From: an uncultured Oscillospiraceae bacterium
Lineage (GTDB): Bacteria; Bacillota; Clostridia; Oscillospirales; Acutalibacteraceae
Reading direction: 5' to 3'
Length of the DNA: 12,131 nucleotides
Assembly (NCBI GenBank): GCA_900553525.1
Contig: USDZ01000038.1
Span: 1 to 12,131 of the forward strand
Positions 1 through 7,040 of the stretch are shown here, one piece after another. The stretch's first letter is position 1. Each line of letters starts with the position of its first letter. The notes under the pieces were generated by a model, which saw nothing but the letters and a program-made list of their open reading frames with translations, was not told where the DNA came from and did not search any database. The position numbers were made by a program, and so were the translations under genes.

Positions 1-580
1 GCTGAGACACTGCAGCGGTCAGTTCCAGATCATAACCCGCCTTAGTGCCGTCGCAGTCCATGCTGGTCAGCAAAATCTCACCCGCGCCAAGCTTTTCCGC
101 CCGGGCCGCCCATTCGAGAGCGTCCATGCCCGTATTTAAACGCCCCCCCTGCTTGAATACATCCCATCCGCCGCCCTCTCTCCTTCTGGCGTCGATGGCG
201 ACAACAACACATTGGCTACCGAAACGCCCGGCCGCTTCCGTGATGAGTTCCGGACGATCGATAGCGGCAGAATTGACGCTGATTTTATCAGCGCCTTGAC
301 GCAGGATATCGTGAAAATCCTCCACCGTACGAATACCCCCTCCGACGGTAAAGGGAATGGAAAGCTGCTCAGCTACCCTTGCGGCCAGATCCACCACGGT
401 GGCGCGGCCCTCGTGGGTAGCGGTGATGTCGAGAAACACCACCTCATCCGCTCCCGCGTGGGAATAGGCGGCGGCCACCTCAACAGGGTCTCCCGCATCC
501 CGCAGATCCACGAAATTCACGCCTTTGACCACACGGCCATCCTTGATATCCAGGCAGGGAATGATACGCTTGGCGTACAT
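1..580 (-). CDS. hisF: Imidazole glycerol phosphate synthase, cyclase subunit HisF (3' end outside window)
   Basis: HisF uses ammonia from HisH to close the imidazole ring of IGP and release AICAR, the fifth step of histidine synthesis in the cytosol. The visible part is the first 193 residues of a TIM barrel that is normally about 250 long; the C-terminus lies beyond the left edge. It opens with MYAKRIIPCLDIKDGRVVKG. The two known catalytic aspartates of HisF fall at the expected places, Asp11 and Asp130 (VVVAIDARR). The phosphate-binding GGGIR loop is near residues 80-84 and SVNSAA near 101-106. The ATG shares its A with the hisH stop (TAATG), implying translational coupling. The sequence is that of a true HisF, not the divergent HisF-like amidotransferases of surface-sugar loci. 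No defect is seen in the visible part. Confidence 0.96.
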   Translation of the reverse strand, partial: MYAKRIIPCLDIKDGRVVKGVNFVDLRDAGDPVEVAAAYSHAGADEVVFLDITATHEGRATVVDLAARVAEQLSIPFTVGGGIRTVEDFHDILRQGADKISVNSAAIDRPELITEAAGRFGSQCVVVAIDARRREGGGWDVFKQGGRLNTGMDALEWAARAEKLGAGEILLTSMDCDGTKAGYDLELTAAVSQ

Positions 581-1197
581 TAGGCCGTCCCCCTTACCAA
601 CTCCACAAAATTCGCCAGAAGCCTCTGTCCCACATCCCCGGATTTTTCCGGATGAAACTGAAAGCCCAGGACACGCCCCCTCTGGACGGCGGCATGGAAC
701 GGCACGCCGTATTCTGTGACAGCGAGTACATCGGCTGGGTCGGCGGCCTGGCAGGCAAAGGAATGAACAAAATAGACATAGGGTTCCCCCGGCAGACCCG
801 CCAGAAGCGGACTTGACTTAGCCGGAATTAGATTATTCCATCCCATATGGGGAATTTTCAGCCCGCAGTCGGGCAGACGCCGGACCATACCGGGAATCAG
901 GCCGAGGCCCGACACGCCGGGGCCCTCCTCGCTGCCATCCAAAAGCATCTGCATCCCCAGGCAAATCCCCAAAAGCGGCCTTCCCGAACGAACCGCTTCC
1001 AAAACAGCCGGCACCGCGCCGCTGCGGTGAAGCGCCGCCATAGCGTCGGAAAACGCGCCAACACCAGGTAGGATCAGCCCGTCGGCCAGGGCCAGCATAT
1101 CGGGGTCGGCGGTCACCTGCGTATGCACACCCAGCCTGGCAAACGCGAGTTCCACACTGCGGAGATTGCCCGCTCCATAATCCACAATGGCAATCAA
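580..1197 (-). CDS. hisH: Imidazole glycerol phosphate synthase, glutamine amidotransferase subunit HisH
   Basis: HisH is the class I glutaminase that makes ammonia for HisF in the IGP synthase heterodimer. About 205 residues, the normal length. The catalytic triad is visible: nucleophile Cys79 in GICLGMQMLL, and His182/Glu184 in FQFHPEKSG. The N-terminus IAIVDYGAGNLRSV is typical. I place the start at a TTG (1195-1197): the AGGAG Shine-Dalgarno then sits about 10 bases upstream and the protein begins MIAIVDYG as in relatives. A GTG three codons earlier (1204-1206) is in frame but only one base from AGGAG, too close for a ribosome; some gene callers will choose it. The gene overlaps hisF by one base. 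hisA, often found between hisH and hisF, is absent here. A promoter lies about 110 bases upstream. Confidence 0.95.
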   Translation of the reverse strand: MIAIVDYGAGNLRSVELAFARLGVHTQVTADPDMLALADGLILPGVGAFSDAMAALHRSGAVPAVLEAVRSGRPLLGICLGMQMLLDGSEEGPGVSGLGLIPGMVRRLPDCGLKIPHMGWNNLIPAKSSPLLAGLPGEPYVYFVHSFACQAADPADVLAVTEYGVPFHAAVQRGRVLGFQFHPEKSGDVGQRLLANFVELVRGTA

Positions 1198-1217
1198 AAC
1201 CGCCACTCTCCTTCCCC

Positions 1218-1241
1218 GCGGGGATTATTGTTCCGCCCCGC
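1218..1241 (-). promoter_or_regulatory. Leader hairpin just upstream of the hisH ribosome-binding site
   Basis: In the minus-strand leader, GCGGGG and CCCCGC can pair over a 12-base loop. The CCCC arm is directly followed by GGGG of the Shine-Dalgarno region (1214-1223 is the palindrome CCCCGCGGGG), so the same C-run could instead pair elsewhere. A second short stem, CCCCGG/CCGGGG, lies near 1271-1287. Such folding could tune hisHF translation, but no leader peptide with a run of His codons and no T-box signature was found, so regulation is only a possibility. Confidence 0.3.
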
Positions 1242-1311
1242 AAGCACCCTGAAAAGCCTGTCCGCGAACCCCCGGTCGATCCGGGGAGAATCCGACAAAA
1301 AATACTTTCTT

Positions 1312-1340
1312 ATTTTAACATTCTTCCCGCCGGGGGTCAA
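1312..1340 (-). promoter_or_regulatory. Sigma-A promoter for hisHF
   Basis: On the minus strand: -35 TTGACC (1335-1340), 17-base spacer, -10 TAAAAT (1312-1317). Each box matches the consensus at five of six bases, and an extended -10 TG lies one base before the -10 box. Transcription would start near 1305, giving a leader of about 108 bases before the hisH TTG. Confidence 0.75.
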
Positions 1341-1448
1341 GCCTTTTCCGACCCTCTTTTGCCGTTTCGTGTTCACGTCGGTCCGGATAACATATCGATA
1401 TTTCCTTGTGCCATTTTTCTAAATTTACAAAAATAGAAACAGAGGGGG

Positions 1449-1462
1449 TGGACAATTGTCAA
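1449..1462. promoter_or_regulatory. Operator-like palindrome overlapping the -35 box
   Basis: TGGACAATTGTCAA is a 14-base inverted repeat with one mismatched pair and a perfect GACAATTGTC core. It covers the -35 hexamer and the start of the spacer, where a bound repressor would block RNA polymerase. The cognate regulator is unknown. Confidence 0.35.
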
Positions 1463-1477
1463 TTTTCTCACTATAAT
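1449..1477 (+). promoter_or_regulatory. Sigma-A promoter for the YidC-CDP-glycerol transferase fusion
   Basis: -35 TGGACA (1449-1454, five of six), 17-base spacer, perfect -10 TATAAT (1472-1477). Transcription would start near 1484, about 49 bases before the ATG at 1533. The AAGGAG just after the -10 box lies at or before the start site and is too far from any start codon to be the ribosome-binding site. Confidence 0.8.
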
Positions 1478-1532
1478 AAGGAGTCTGAAGTCGATTTATA
1501 GGAATTATCAAGGGAATCGAGGGATTTTGAGA

Positions 1533-3626
1533 ATGGGTACCGTCATCGGCTGGCTGGCATTGCCGCTGGGCTATATCATGGAATGGTGTTATCGGCTCAT
1601 CGGCAATTACGGCGTCGCCATCATCGCCTTCACCTTGCTGACCAAGGTGATTTTGCTCCCCGTTTCGGTTTGGGTACAGAAAAATTCCATCAAAATGGTC
1701 GAAATGCAGCCGTCTCTCAACCGCATTAAAATCCAGTTTTTCGGGGATCCCGATACCATCGCCGAGGAGCAGGCCAAGCTCTTCAAAGCTAAAAAATATA
1801 ATCCATTGGCCAGCCTGATTCCCCTGGCGATCCAACTGATCCTTTTGATGGGCGTGGTCGGCGTTATCTATAACCCGTTCGATTATCTGTTTCATCTGCC
1901 GGCCGATCTGATCCAAGCGATTAATGCCATCGCATCCGGTTTAACCGGTACACCGGTGGATTCCTCTTCCATACAGCTCGCTGCGGTCGAGGCGCTGAAA
2001 AATCCGGAGTACGCCGGTGCTTTCGCGGGTCTGCAAAGTCAATTTCCTGCAATGGATATATCCGGTATTTTAGAAAGCATTCGAAACTTTCATTTAAATT
2101 TTCTAGGGATCAATTTGTCTTGGACCCCGAGTATCGTATTAGGCATCGCCCTTTTTGTTCCGGTGATCGCCGGATTGTCTTCCTGGCTGCTGTGCGTTGC
2201 CCAGAATGCCTCCAATGTCCTCCAGGCCGAACAAAGCAAGCTCAATCAATACGGCATGATGGTGCTTTCCGTCGGACTTTCGCTATATCTGGGCTTTTTT
2301 GTTCCCGCCGGCATCGCGCTTTACTGGGTGGCCAGCAATCTTTTCGCCATCCTGCAATTATACGCTCTCAACGCGGTTATTCCTCCAAAGAAATACGTCG
2401 ATTACAAAGAACTGGAGGCAACCCGTCGGGAACTTCAAAGTCTTGAGAATATCGGAGGCAAGCGCAAAATCTTTCAGAAAGACGAGTATGCCAGACGCGA
2501 GAAGGCGGATTATAAGCGCTTTTTCAGCGTTGCCAACAAACACCTGGTTTTCTATTCGGAACGCAGTGGCTTTTATAAGTATTACGAGGCTATTATCCAA
2601 TACCTTCTGAAAAAAACCAACGTCGTTATTCATTATGTCACCCATGACCCGGACGATGCGATTTTTGCTCTTGCGCAACAGCAGCCGCGAATCCGGCCAT
2701 ATTATATCGGTGTGAAGAAGCTGATCACGCTGATGATGAAAATGGATGCCGATATTGTCGTCATGACAACGCCGGATTTGGAAAACTATTATATTAAGCG
2801 TTCGCTTGTTCGCAAGGATATCGAGTATATCTATGTTCCACACGACGCTTACAGCACCCACATTGGCTTCCATGAGCATGCCTTTGACCATTTTGATACC
2901 GTTTTCTGTGTGGGGCCGCACGCTGTGAAAGAACTCCGTGCGATGGAGAGCCTTTACGGCACTAAACCCAAAACCTTGGTGGAATTCGGCTATCCGCTAC
3001 TGGAAAAACTGGCGGCAGCTTATCAAGATCGTCCGAAAAAAAATCGCAGTAAAAAACAAATCCTGATCGCGCCCTCCTGGCAGGAGGACAATCTGCTGGA
3101 TAGTTGTATCGATCCGTTGATCGAGGCGTTATATACGAAAGAACATCATCTCATCGTGCGTCCTCACCCCGAATACATTAAGCGGTACCGGCCTAAACTG
3201 GAGGCGCTTACGGCGAAATACCGGGATAAAGTGGGCGAATGCCTCACATTTGAATTGGATTTTTCCTCCAATTCCTCCATCTATGAATCGGATCTGCTGA
3301 TTACCGATTGGTCCGGCATAAGCCTGGAATTCTCTTTTGCCACGTTGCAGCCCTCTCTCTTCATCAATACCAAGAGAAAAATCGAGAATCCCAACTATGA
3401 AAAAGTCGGCATTGTACCACAAGAGATCCAGCTCCGCAGCCAGTTGGGGATTGCCTTGGAAAAAAGTGAGCTTGACAAAATAGCGGAAACCGTTAGAATA
3501 TTGATGGGCAGTCAGGAGTATGCCGACAGAATCCGAGATATCCGTGATCAGTACTTTTATCACTTTAACAGCCACGGTCAAAAGGGCGGAGAATATCTGA
3601 TTCACCGGCTGATAAAATCATCGTAA
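1533..3626 (+). CDS. Fusion of YidC/Oxa1 membrane insertase core and CDP-glycerol glycerophosphotransferase domain
   Basis: A 697-residue two-part protein. Residues 1 to about 285 form a YidC/Oxa1 core with hydrophobic segments near 27-48, 93-114, 200-221, 240-259 and 260-280. The groove-type basic residue is Lys38 (TLLTKVILLP) and a KYNPLASLIPLAIQ stretch follows. No lipobox signal is present. After a charged linker (about 286-330), residues 330-690 resemble the TagB/TagF family, which moves glycerol-phosphate from CDP-glycerol in teichoic acid synthesis. Recognisable blocks are VPHD (435-438), FGYP (485-488), LIAPSW (511-516), RPHPEY (543-548) and DLLITDWSG (587-595). YidC of this type has a cytosolic C-terminus, which puts the transferase beside its nucleotide substrate. 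ATG1533 has GAGGG nine bases upstream; an in-frame TTG at 1527 is too near it. The fusion appears intact in one frame. Whether insertase activity remains, and which alcohol-phosphate is moved, is unknown. Confidence 0.88.
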   Translation: MGTVIGWLALPLGYIMEWCYRLIGNYGVAIIAFTLLTKVILLPVSVWVQKNSIKMVEMQPSLNRIKIQFFGDPDTIAEEQAKLFKAKKYNPLASLIPLAIQLILLMGVVGVIYNPFDYLFHLPADLIQAINAIASGLTGTPVDSSSIQLAAVEALKNPEYAGAFAGLQSQFPAMDISGILESIRNFHLNFLGINLSWTPSIVLGIALFVPVIAGLSSWLLCVAQNASNVLQAEQSKLNQYGMMVLSVGLSLYLGFFVPAGIALYWVASNLFAILQLYALNAVIPPKKYVDYKELEATRRELQSLENIGGKRKIFQKDEYARREKADYKRFFSVANKHLVFYSERSGFYKYYEAIIQYLLKKTNVVIHYVTHDPDDAIFALAQQQPRIRPYYIGVKKLITLMMKMDADIVVMTTPDLENYYIKRSLVRKDIEYIYVPHDAYSTHIGFHEHAFDHFDTVFCVGPHAVKELRAMESLYGTKPKTLVEFGYPLLEKLAAAYQDRPKKNRSKKQILIAPSWQEDNLLDSCIDPLIEALYTKEHHLIVRPHPEYIKRYRPKLEALTAKYRDKVGECLTFELDFSSNSSIYESDLLITDWSGISLEFSFATLQPSLFINTKRKIENPNYEKVGIVPQEIQLRSQLGIALEKSELDKIAETVRILMGSQEYADRIRDIRDQYFYHFNSHGQKGGEYLIHRLIKSS

Positions 3627-3644
3627 TTGGGGGAGGCCATACAT

Positions 3645-3908
3645 ATGTTTTTCTTTTCTCAGACCGCTTATATCGATCCTTCCGTCATGACCTATGCCGT
3701 GCAGGCCATCGCCGGCGTTGCCATCGCTGTCGGCACCGTGGCGGTTGTCTTTTGGCGGCGTGCCAAAAAAAAGGTGGCCGACAAGCTGGGATTGGAAGAA
3801 AAGTCTAAAAAAGAAACAGAAGATGAAATCCGCATGATCGAAGAGGAAGGCCCTGAGGCCGGCAGCCAAAACGAGGATGTTGTACCGCCGGATTCGCATT
3901 CGCTTTAA
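3645..3908 (+). CDS. Small single-pass membrane protein of unknown function (YIDPSVMTY motif)
   Basis: An 87-residue protein with a short N-terminus carrying YIDPSVMTY (about residues 8-16), one hydrophobic segment (about 17-37), then WRRAKKK and a highly charged Lys/Glu-rich tail of about 45 residues. The basic flank suggests N-out, C-in topology. The ATG at 3645 has an excellent GGGGGAGG site eight bases upstream; an in-frame TTG at 3627 lies before that site and is rejected. It begins 18 bases after the fusion gene stop, with no promoter between, and is followed by a strong terminator, so it is the second gene of a two-gene operon. Short proteins with an IDPxxxTYxIQ-like block before one helix are familiar to me near envelope sulfatase-type genes, but I cannot assign a function. 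Confidence 0.8.
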   Translation: MFFFSQTAYIDPSVMTYAVQAIAGVAIAVGTVAVVFWRRAKKKVADKLGLEEKSKKETEDEIRMIEEEGPEAGSQNEDVVPPDSHSL

Positions 3909-3968
3909 CCGTTCTTTTCAGGCAATTCGTTGCATGCTTGAATAGGAAGGCATGTCATCATAACGTAG

Positions 3969-4012
3969 AAAAGGGTTGTTGCAAAAGTTTCTCTTTTGCA
4001 ACAGCCCTTTTT
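3969..4012. terminator. Bidirectional rho-independent terminator between convergent operons
   Basis: GGGTTGTTGCAAAAG (3973-3987) pairs with CTTTTGCAACAGCCC (3993-4007) over the loop TTTCT; one of 15 pairs is G-U. A T-run (4008-4012) follows on the plus strand, and the AAAA at 3969-3972 gives a T-run on the minus strand. It ends the plus operon (stop at 3908) and the minus operon (stop at 4051). Confidence 0.9.
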
Positions 4013-4050
4013 CATACATCCATTTTGACAAAAAGGATGGGGCCGAGGGA

Positions 4051-5916
4051 TTAGCCCGGTTGTTTGATCAAATCCTGAAACCGCTTTTTCGATACCGCCC
4101 TCTGGGAATATTGAATATCCCAATTCCGACCGGTCAAACTCCAGTTATTCAGGTCCCGCGCATCTCCTCGAATCCGGTATTCCCGAAGCACGATTTCGCC
4201 GTCCTCATCGGATACAAACGCCGAAAAATAATAATACCGGTCTCGGGCTTCCATCTCCCCAATCTCATCAGCCGGCCGGCCGAAGTCCTGGTATTCCGCG
4301 CCAAAGGCCTTTAAAATCGTCGGGAATAAATCCAAATGCCCCACAGGGGCATCCGAGCGGACAAGCGGATCCCCCGATCCTTTTCCGGCCGGCTTAATCA
4401 TAAACAAGGGCCCGGTGGCACCGCGGACTTCTAAATTTTCGTAAGAATCGGCCGATGAGAACCCATGATCAGCAGTGACAATGATGGTTGAATTCTCATA
4501 GATACCCAGTTGCTGCATCTGCTGGATATAAGTGTCCAGAATATGGAAATTGCCTTTCAAGGCGCTTTCTATGTCGGTTTTTTCGGTTCGTATGGCGTTT
4601 TCATCGATATTTGACCCGATATGAGCACCGTTGAGATGATAGAAACGAAACGCCGCGGGATATTCGGAGTTGACCGTAAGGCCCTTTTCCTGGAATTGGG
4701 AAAAGAACAGCGCGTCATCTCCTGCGGCGTACTGGTCCGGAAGATTTAAAACCGCATCGTTTACAGCGCTGGACTCATATTGAAACTGTGGCTTTGCGGC
4801 ATACGGCATTTCCCGGTACAACGATATTTTCAGCATTTGGTTTAAAAGGTCCGGAATGGATAGGACAGACAATTTTTCTTGTTCCATAAGCGCGCAATTG
4901 GAAACCTGACTTTTAGCGGAATCCCCGATAAAAGCGGCCTCTGTAAAAATCCGAATATCGGCCCCTGTCTCGTAGATCCGGGGCAGGAAACGGCTGCCGG
5001 CATAGGCCTGATTGATATACTCCTGATACGGCTTATCGAAATAGCAAATTTCGCCCGTCAGCATATAGGGAATGGACGGATAGGTACGGCTGTGCGTACT
5101 CACGGCATTGGTATAATAGGTAAATCCCTTCATCTCATCCAGTAAATCGGGGTATCGTTTCAACGTATTGTCGATATAGGACCAATCGCAACTGTCCAGA
5201 ATAAAAACGACCACATTGTTTTTTCCGGAAAGCTCAAACTCACCTTCAGTTGTCAGATAATCGGTTTTCTGAAACGATGCCATGTCCGCGGCGGCAAGCA
5301 GCGAAACGAACGCAACCGTTTGCATGGCTACAATGGCCAGCGAGACAAACTCCAGTATCGTGGTCAAGATTTTGCGTTTCTTCCGTTTTATGAGGACAAG
5401 CGTCAAAACAATAACAGCAGCGAAAATCAGCAGCCAGATCAATAGATTGACCAGAACCAAGCTTCGTCCATATACTTTTTCCCCGCCGGTAAGGCTGCCC
5501 ATCTGTCCGTTGAGTGCAAGGGATTGTATATAGCAGCAAAGACCGACGGCAAACACGGCGATGTTGGCAGCCAAAAAAATCTTGTCCGGCAGCAGACACT
5601 CGACTGCCCCCACAACAAGCGTGATCAGCACACTGAACACGAGCAGGAGCCACCAGATATGATTGAATGGAAAGGCAAACTCATTGATATTGCCGAGATA
5701 AACCTCCATCGGTGCAAATAATAAGACGGATAGAGCGACAAAAGTATTTACGGATAAAACAAGCGCGATTTTCTGCTTAAGCGTAAACCACTTTTCCTTT
5801 TTCGGCGGCATCTTACAGGCACCGTTTTCCGGTTCCGGGAAGGTATGCGGTACATTTTCGTGTATCATGCGATTGACGACATCCTTTCGCAACAAAGAAT
5901 CTCTTATTTTAACCAA
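4051..5916 (-). CDS. Membrane-anchored sulfatase-fold phospho-group transferase (LtaS/EptA-like)
   Basis: A 621-residue protein with five hydrophobic segments (about 48-70, 88-107, 113-131, 152-176, 186-209) followed by an extracytoplasmic alkaline-phosphatase/sulfatase domain (about 230-550). Visible catalytic features are Asp241 (VVFILDSCD), candidate nucleophile Thr278 (RTYPSIPYM), His427 and His432 (YHLNGAH), and Asp482-His483 (TADHG). This matches the layout of phosphoethanolamine transferases: MCR-1 has Thr285 in TxxS(V)PxM, His390/His395 with the same spacing, and Asp465-His466. Such enzymes move phosphoethanolamine or phosphoglycerol from a phospholipid onto an envelope acceptor; substrate and acceptor are unknown here. 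The gene starts six bases after the GT2-GtrA stop, so the two are coupled. The TTG start (5914-5916) has only a weak AAGG. An ATG at codon 17 (5866-5868), with AAAGGA about 13 bases upstream, or Met36 are alternatives; none affects the domains. Confidence 0.87.
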   Translation of the reverse strand: MVKIRDSLLRKDVVNRMIHENVPHTFPEPENGACKMPPKKEKWFTLKQKIALVLSVNTFVALSVLLFAPMEVYLGNINEFAFPFNHIWWLLLVFSVLITLVVGAVECLLPDKIFLAANIAVFAVGLCCYIQSLALNGQMGSLTGGEKVYGRSLVLVNLLIWLLIFAAVIVLTLVLIKRKKRKILTTILEFVSLAIVAMQTVAFVSLLAAADMASFQKTDYLTTEGEFELSGKNNVVVFILDSCDWSYIDNTLKRYPDLLDEMKGFTYYTNAVSTHSRTYPSIPYMLTGEICYFDKPYQEYINQAYAGSRFLPRIYETGADIRIFTEAAFIGDSAKSQVSNCALMEQEKLSVLSIPDLLNQMLKISLYREMPYAAKPQFQYESSAVNDAVLNLPDQYAAGDDALFFSQFQEKGLTVNSEYPAAFRFYHLNGAHIGSNIDENAIRTEKTDIESALKGNFHILDTYIQQMQQLGIYENSTIIVTADHGFSSADSYENLEVRGATGPLFMIKPAGKGSGDPLVRSDAPVGHLDLFPTILKAFGAEYQDFGRPADEIGEMEARDRYYYFSAFVSDEDGEIVLREYRIRGDARDLNNWSLTGRNWDIQYSQRAVSKKRFQDLIKQPG

Positions 5917-5922
5917 AGCGCC

Positions 5923-7017
5923 TTATGAATCCAGCCCTTTTCTCCTCCGGCGAAACACCCATCTCCGCTCCACATGGAAACTGATGATAAACAGCAGTAG
6001 GTCCACGGGAATTTTCAGCGCAATCTCACTGATCTTCAACCAACGATGAAGGAAATAGACACCAAAAGCCGAGGCGATAAGTTCCACCAGACAGATAGCG
6101 TAATATCGAGTGAGCGCCGGGACACTCCGGTCCTTATACTGAAAGACCTGATTCTTATTGGTCAGGAAATTGAACAGGGAAGAAATCAACCGCGCACCGA
6201 GCGTTGCGTAAAAAATGTAATACTGAGGGGCGCTTTTCTCTAACAGGTAGATAAACAGGGCGAACAGCAGGATATCCAGCAAAAAAGAAGTTAGGGAGGA
6301 CAGAATGAACCGCGCGAACACCGAATAGACTCGGATGGAATCGAAAAGGGGGTTGAAATGGGAGGAACGATTTTCCTCAATGTAAACGGTTTCAATCTGG
6401 ACCTCCCGGATCGAAATACGTCTCTCCTCCGCCTCGATGAGCATGTTCATCTCATATTCGAACCGTTCGCCCTTGACCGGCAGAAAGATCTCCATCAGCT
6501 TCCTGGACAACGCCCGCAGGCCGGTTTGGGTATCCGACACCTTCAGCCCGCAGAGAAAATGGAAGACCTGGCGGGTGATCCGGTTTCCAAGCCTGTTGTG
6601 AGTCGGCACTCCGCTCCTCCTGAAATCGCGGCATCCTAGAATCAGGCAATCCGGATGCTTCATGAGCGCCTCAGCGCACGCGGCCACGTCCCTCGCTTTA
6701 TGCTGCCCGTCAGCGTCAACCGTCACCACTCCGGCACAATCGGGATAGGTGTTCAGGATATGCATAAAAGCGGTTTTAAGCGCCCGCCCTTTCCCCAAAT
6801 TCACGGGATGCCTCAGCAGCTCACAGTCGTACACCCTCTCCACCTCGGAAAATATGGGGGCGGTATCCGCTCGACTGCCGTCGTCGAGGACAACAATCCG
6901 CATACACCCCTCTTCTCGGAGGCCGCAAACGGTCGACAGCAGTTTGGCGTCCGGATTCAGCGATGGGATGACGACAACGACATCCCGGAGATAAGATGGA
7001 CAGACCGTCTCCGCCAT
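5923..7017 (-). CDS. GT2-family polyprenyl-phosphate glycosyltransferase with C-terminal GtrA-like membrane domain
   Basis: A 364-residue two-domain protein. Residues about 10-220 are a GT2/DPM1-like glycosyltransferase: VVVIPSLNP, LDDGS (44-48), NLGKG (73-77), the metal- and nucleotide-binding VDADGQH (100-106) and SDTQTGLRAL (161-170). Such enzymes move a sugar from a nucleotide donor to polyprenyl phosphate on the cytosolic face. Residues about 238-350 hold four hydrophobic segments with the GtrA-type blocks FLTNKNQVF and VERRWVF; GtrA proteins are thought to help flip lipid-linked sugars. The start is ATG7017 with GAGAGGG about eight bases upstream; longer in-frame starts would run into a strong hairpin. 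It is first in an operon with the sulfatase-fold gene. The sugar is unknown. Confidence 0.92.
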   Translation of the reverse strand: MAETVCPSYLRDVVVVIPSLNPDAKLLSTVCGLREEGCMRIVVLDDGSRADTAPIFSEVERVYDCELLRHPVNLGKGRALKTAFMHILNTYPDCAGVVTVDADGQHKARDVAACAEALMKHPDCLILGCRDFRRSGVPTHNRLGNRITRQVFHFLCGLKVSDTQTGLRALSRKLMEIFLPVKGERFEYEMNMLIEAEERRISIREVQIETVYIEENRSSHFNPLFDSIRVYSVFARFILSSLTSFLLDILLFALFIYLLEKSAPQYYIFYATLGARLISSLFNFLTNKNQVFQYKDRSVPALTRYYAICLVELIASAFGVYFLHRWLKISEIALKIPVDLLLFIISFHVERRWVFRRRRKGLDS

Positions 7018-7040
7018 GGCCCTTCCCTCTCTTTCACCCA

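Noticed and set aside
1..1206. HisH/HisF-like amidotransferase pair for surface sugar amidation (WbuY/WbuZ type), suggested by the nearby envelope genes
   Set aside because: HisF has the standard opening and both catalytic aspartates (Asp11, Asp130), HisH has the standard triad, and the pair has its own promoter facing away from the envelope genes.
1204..1305. T-box riboswitch in the hisH leader, suggested by AGGGTG followed by a G-rich stretch
   Set aside because: The T-box core GGGTGGNACCGCG is not matched, and the leader is too short for the specifier stem.
1456..1477. TTGTCA followed by TATAAT as a promoter
   Set aside because: The spacer is only ten bases; TGGACA at 1449 gives the correct 17-base spacer with the same -10 box.
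2358..2921. 187-codon open frame on the minus strand inside the fusion gene
   Set aside because: It lies fully antisense to a well-supported coding region, its product matches no family, and it has no ribosome-binding site or separate context.
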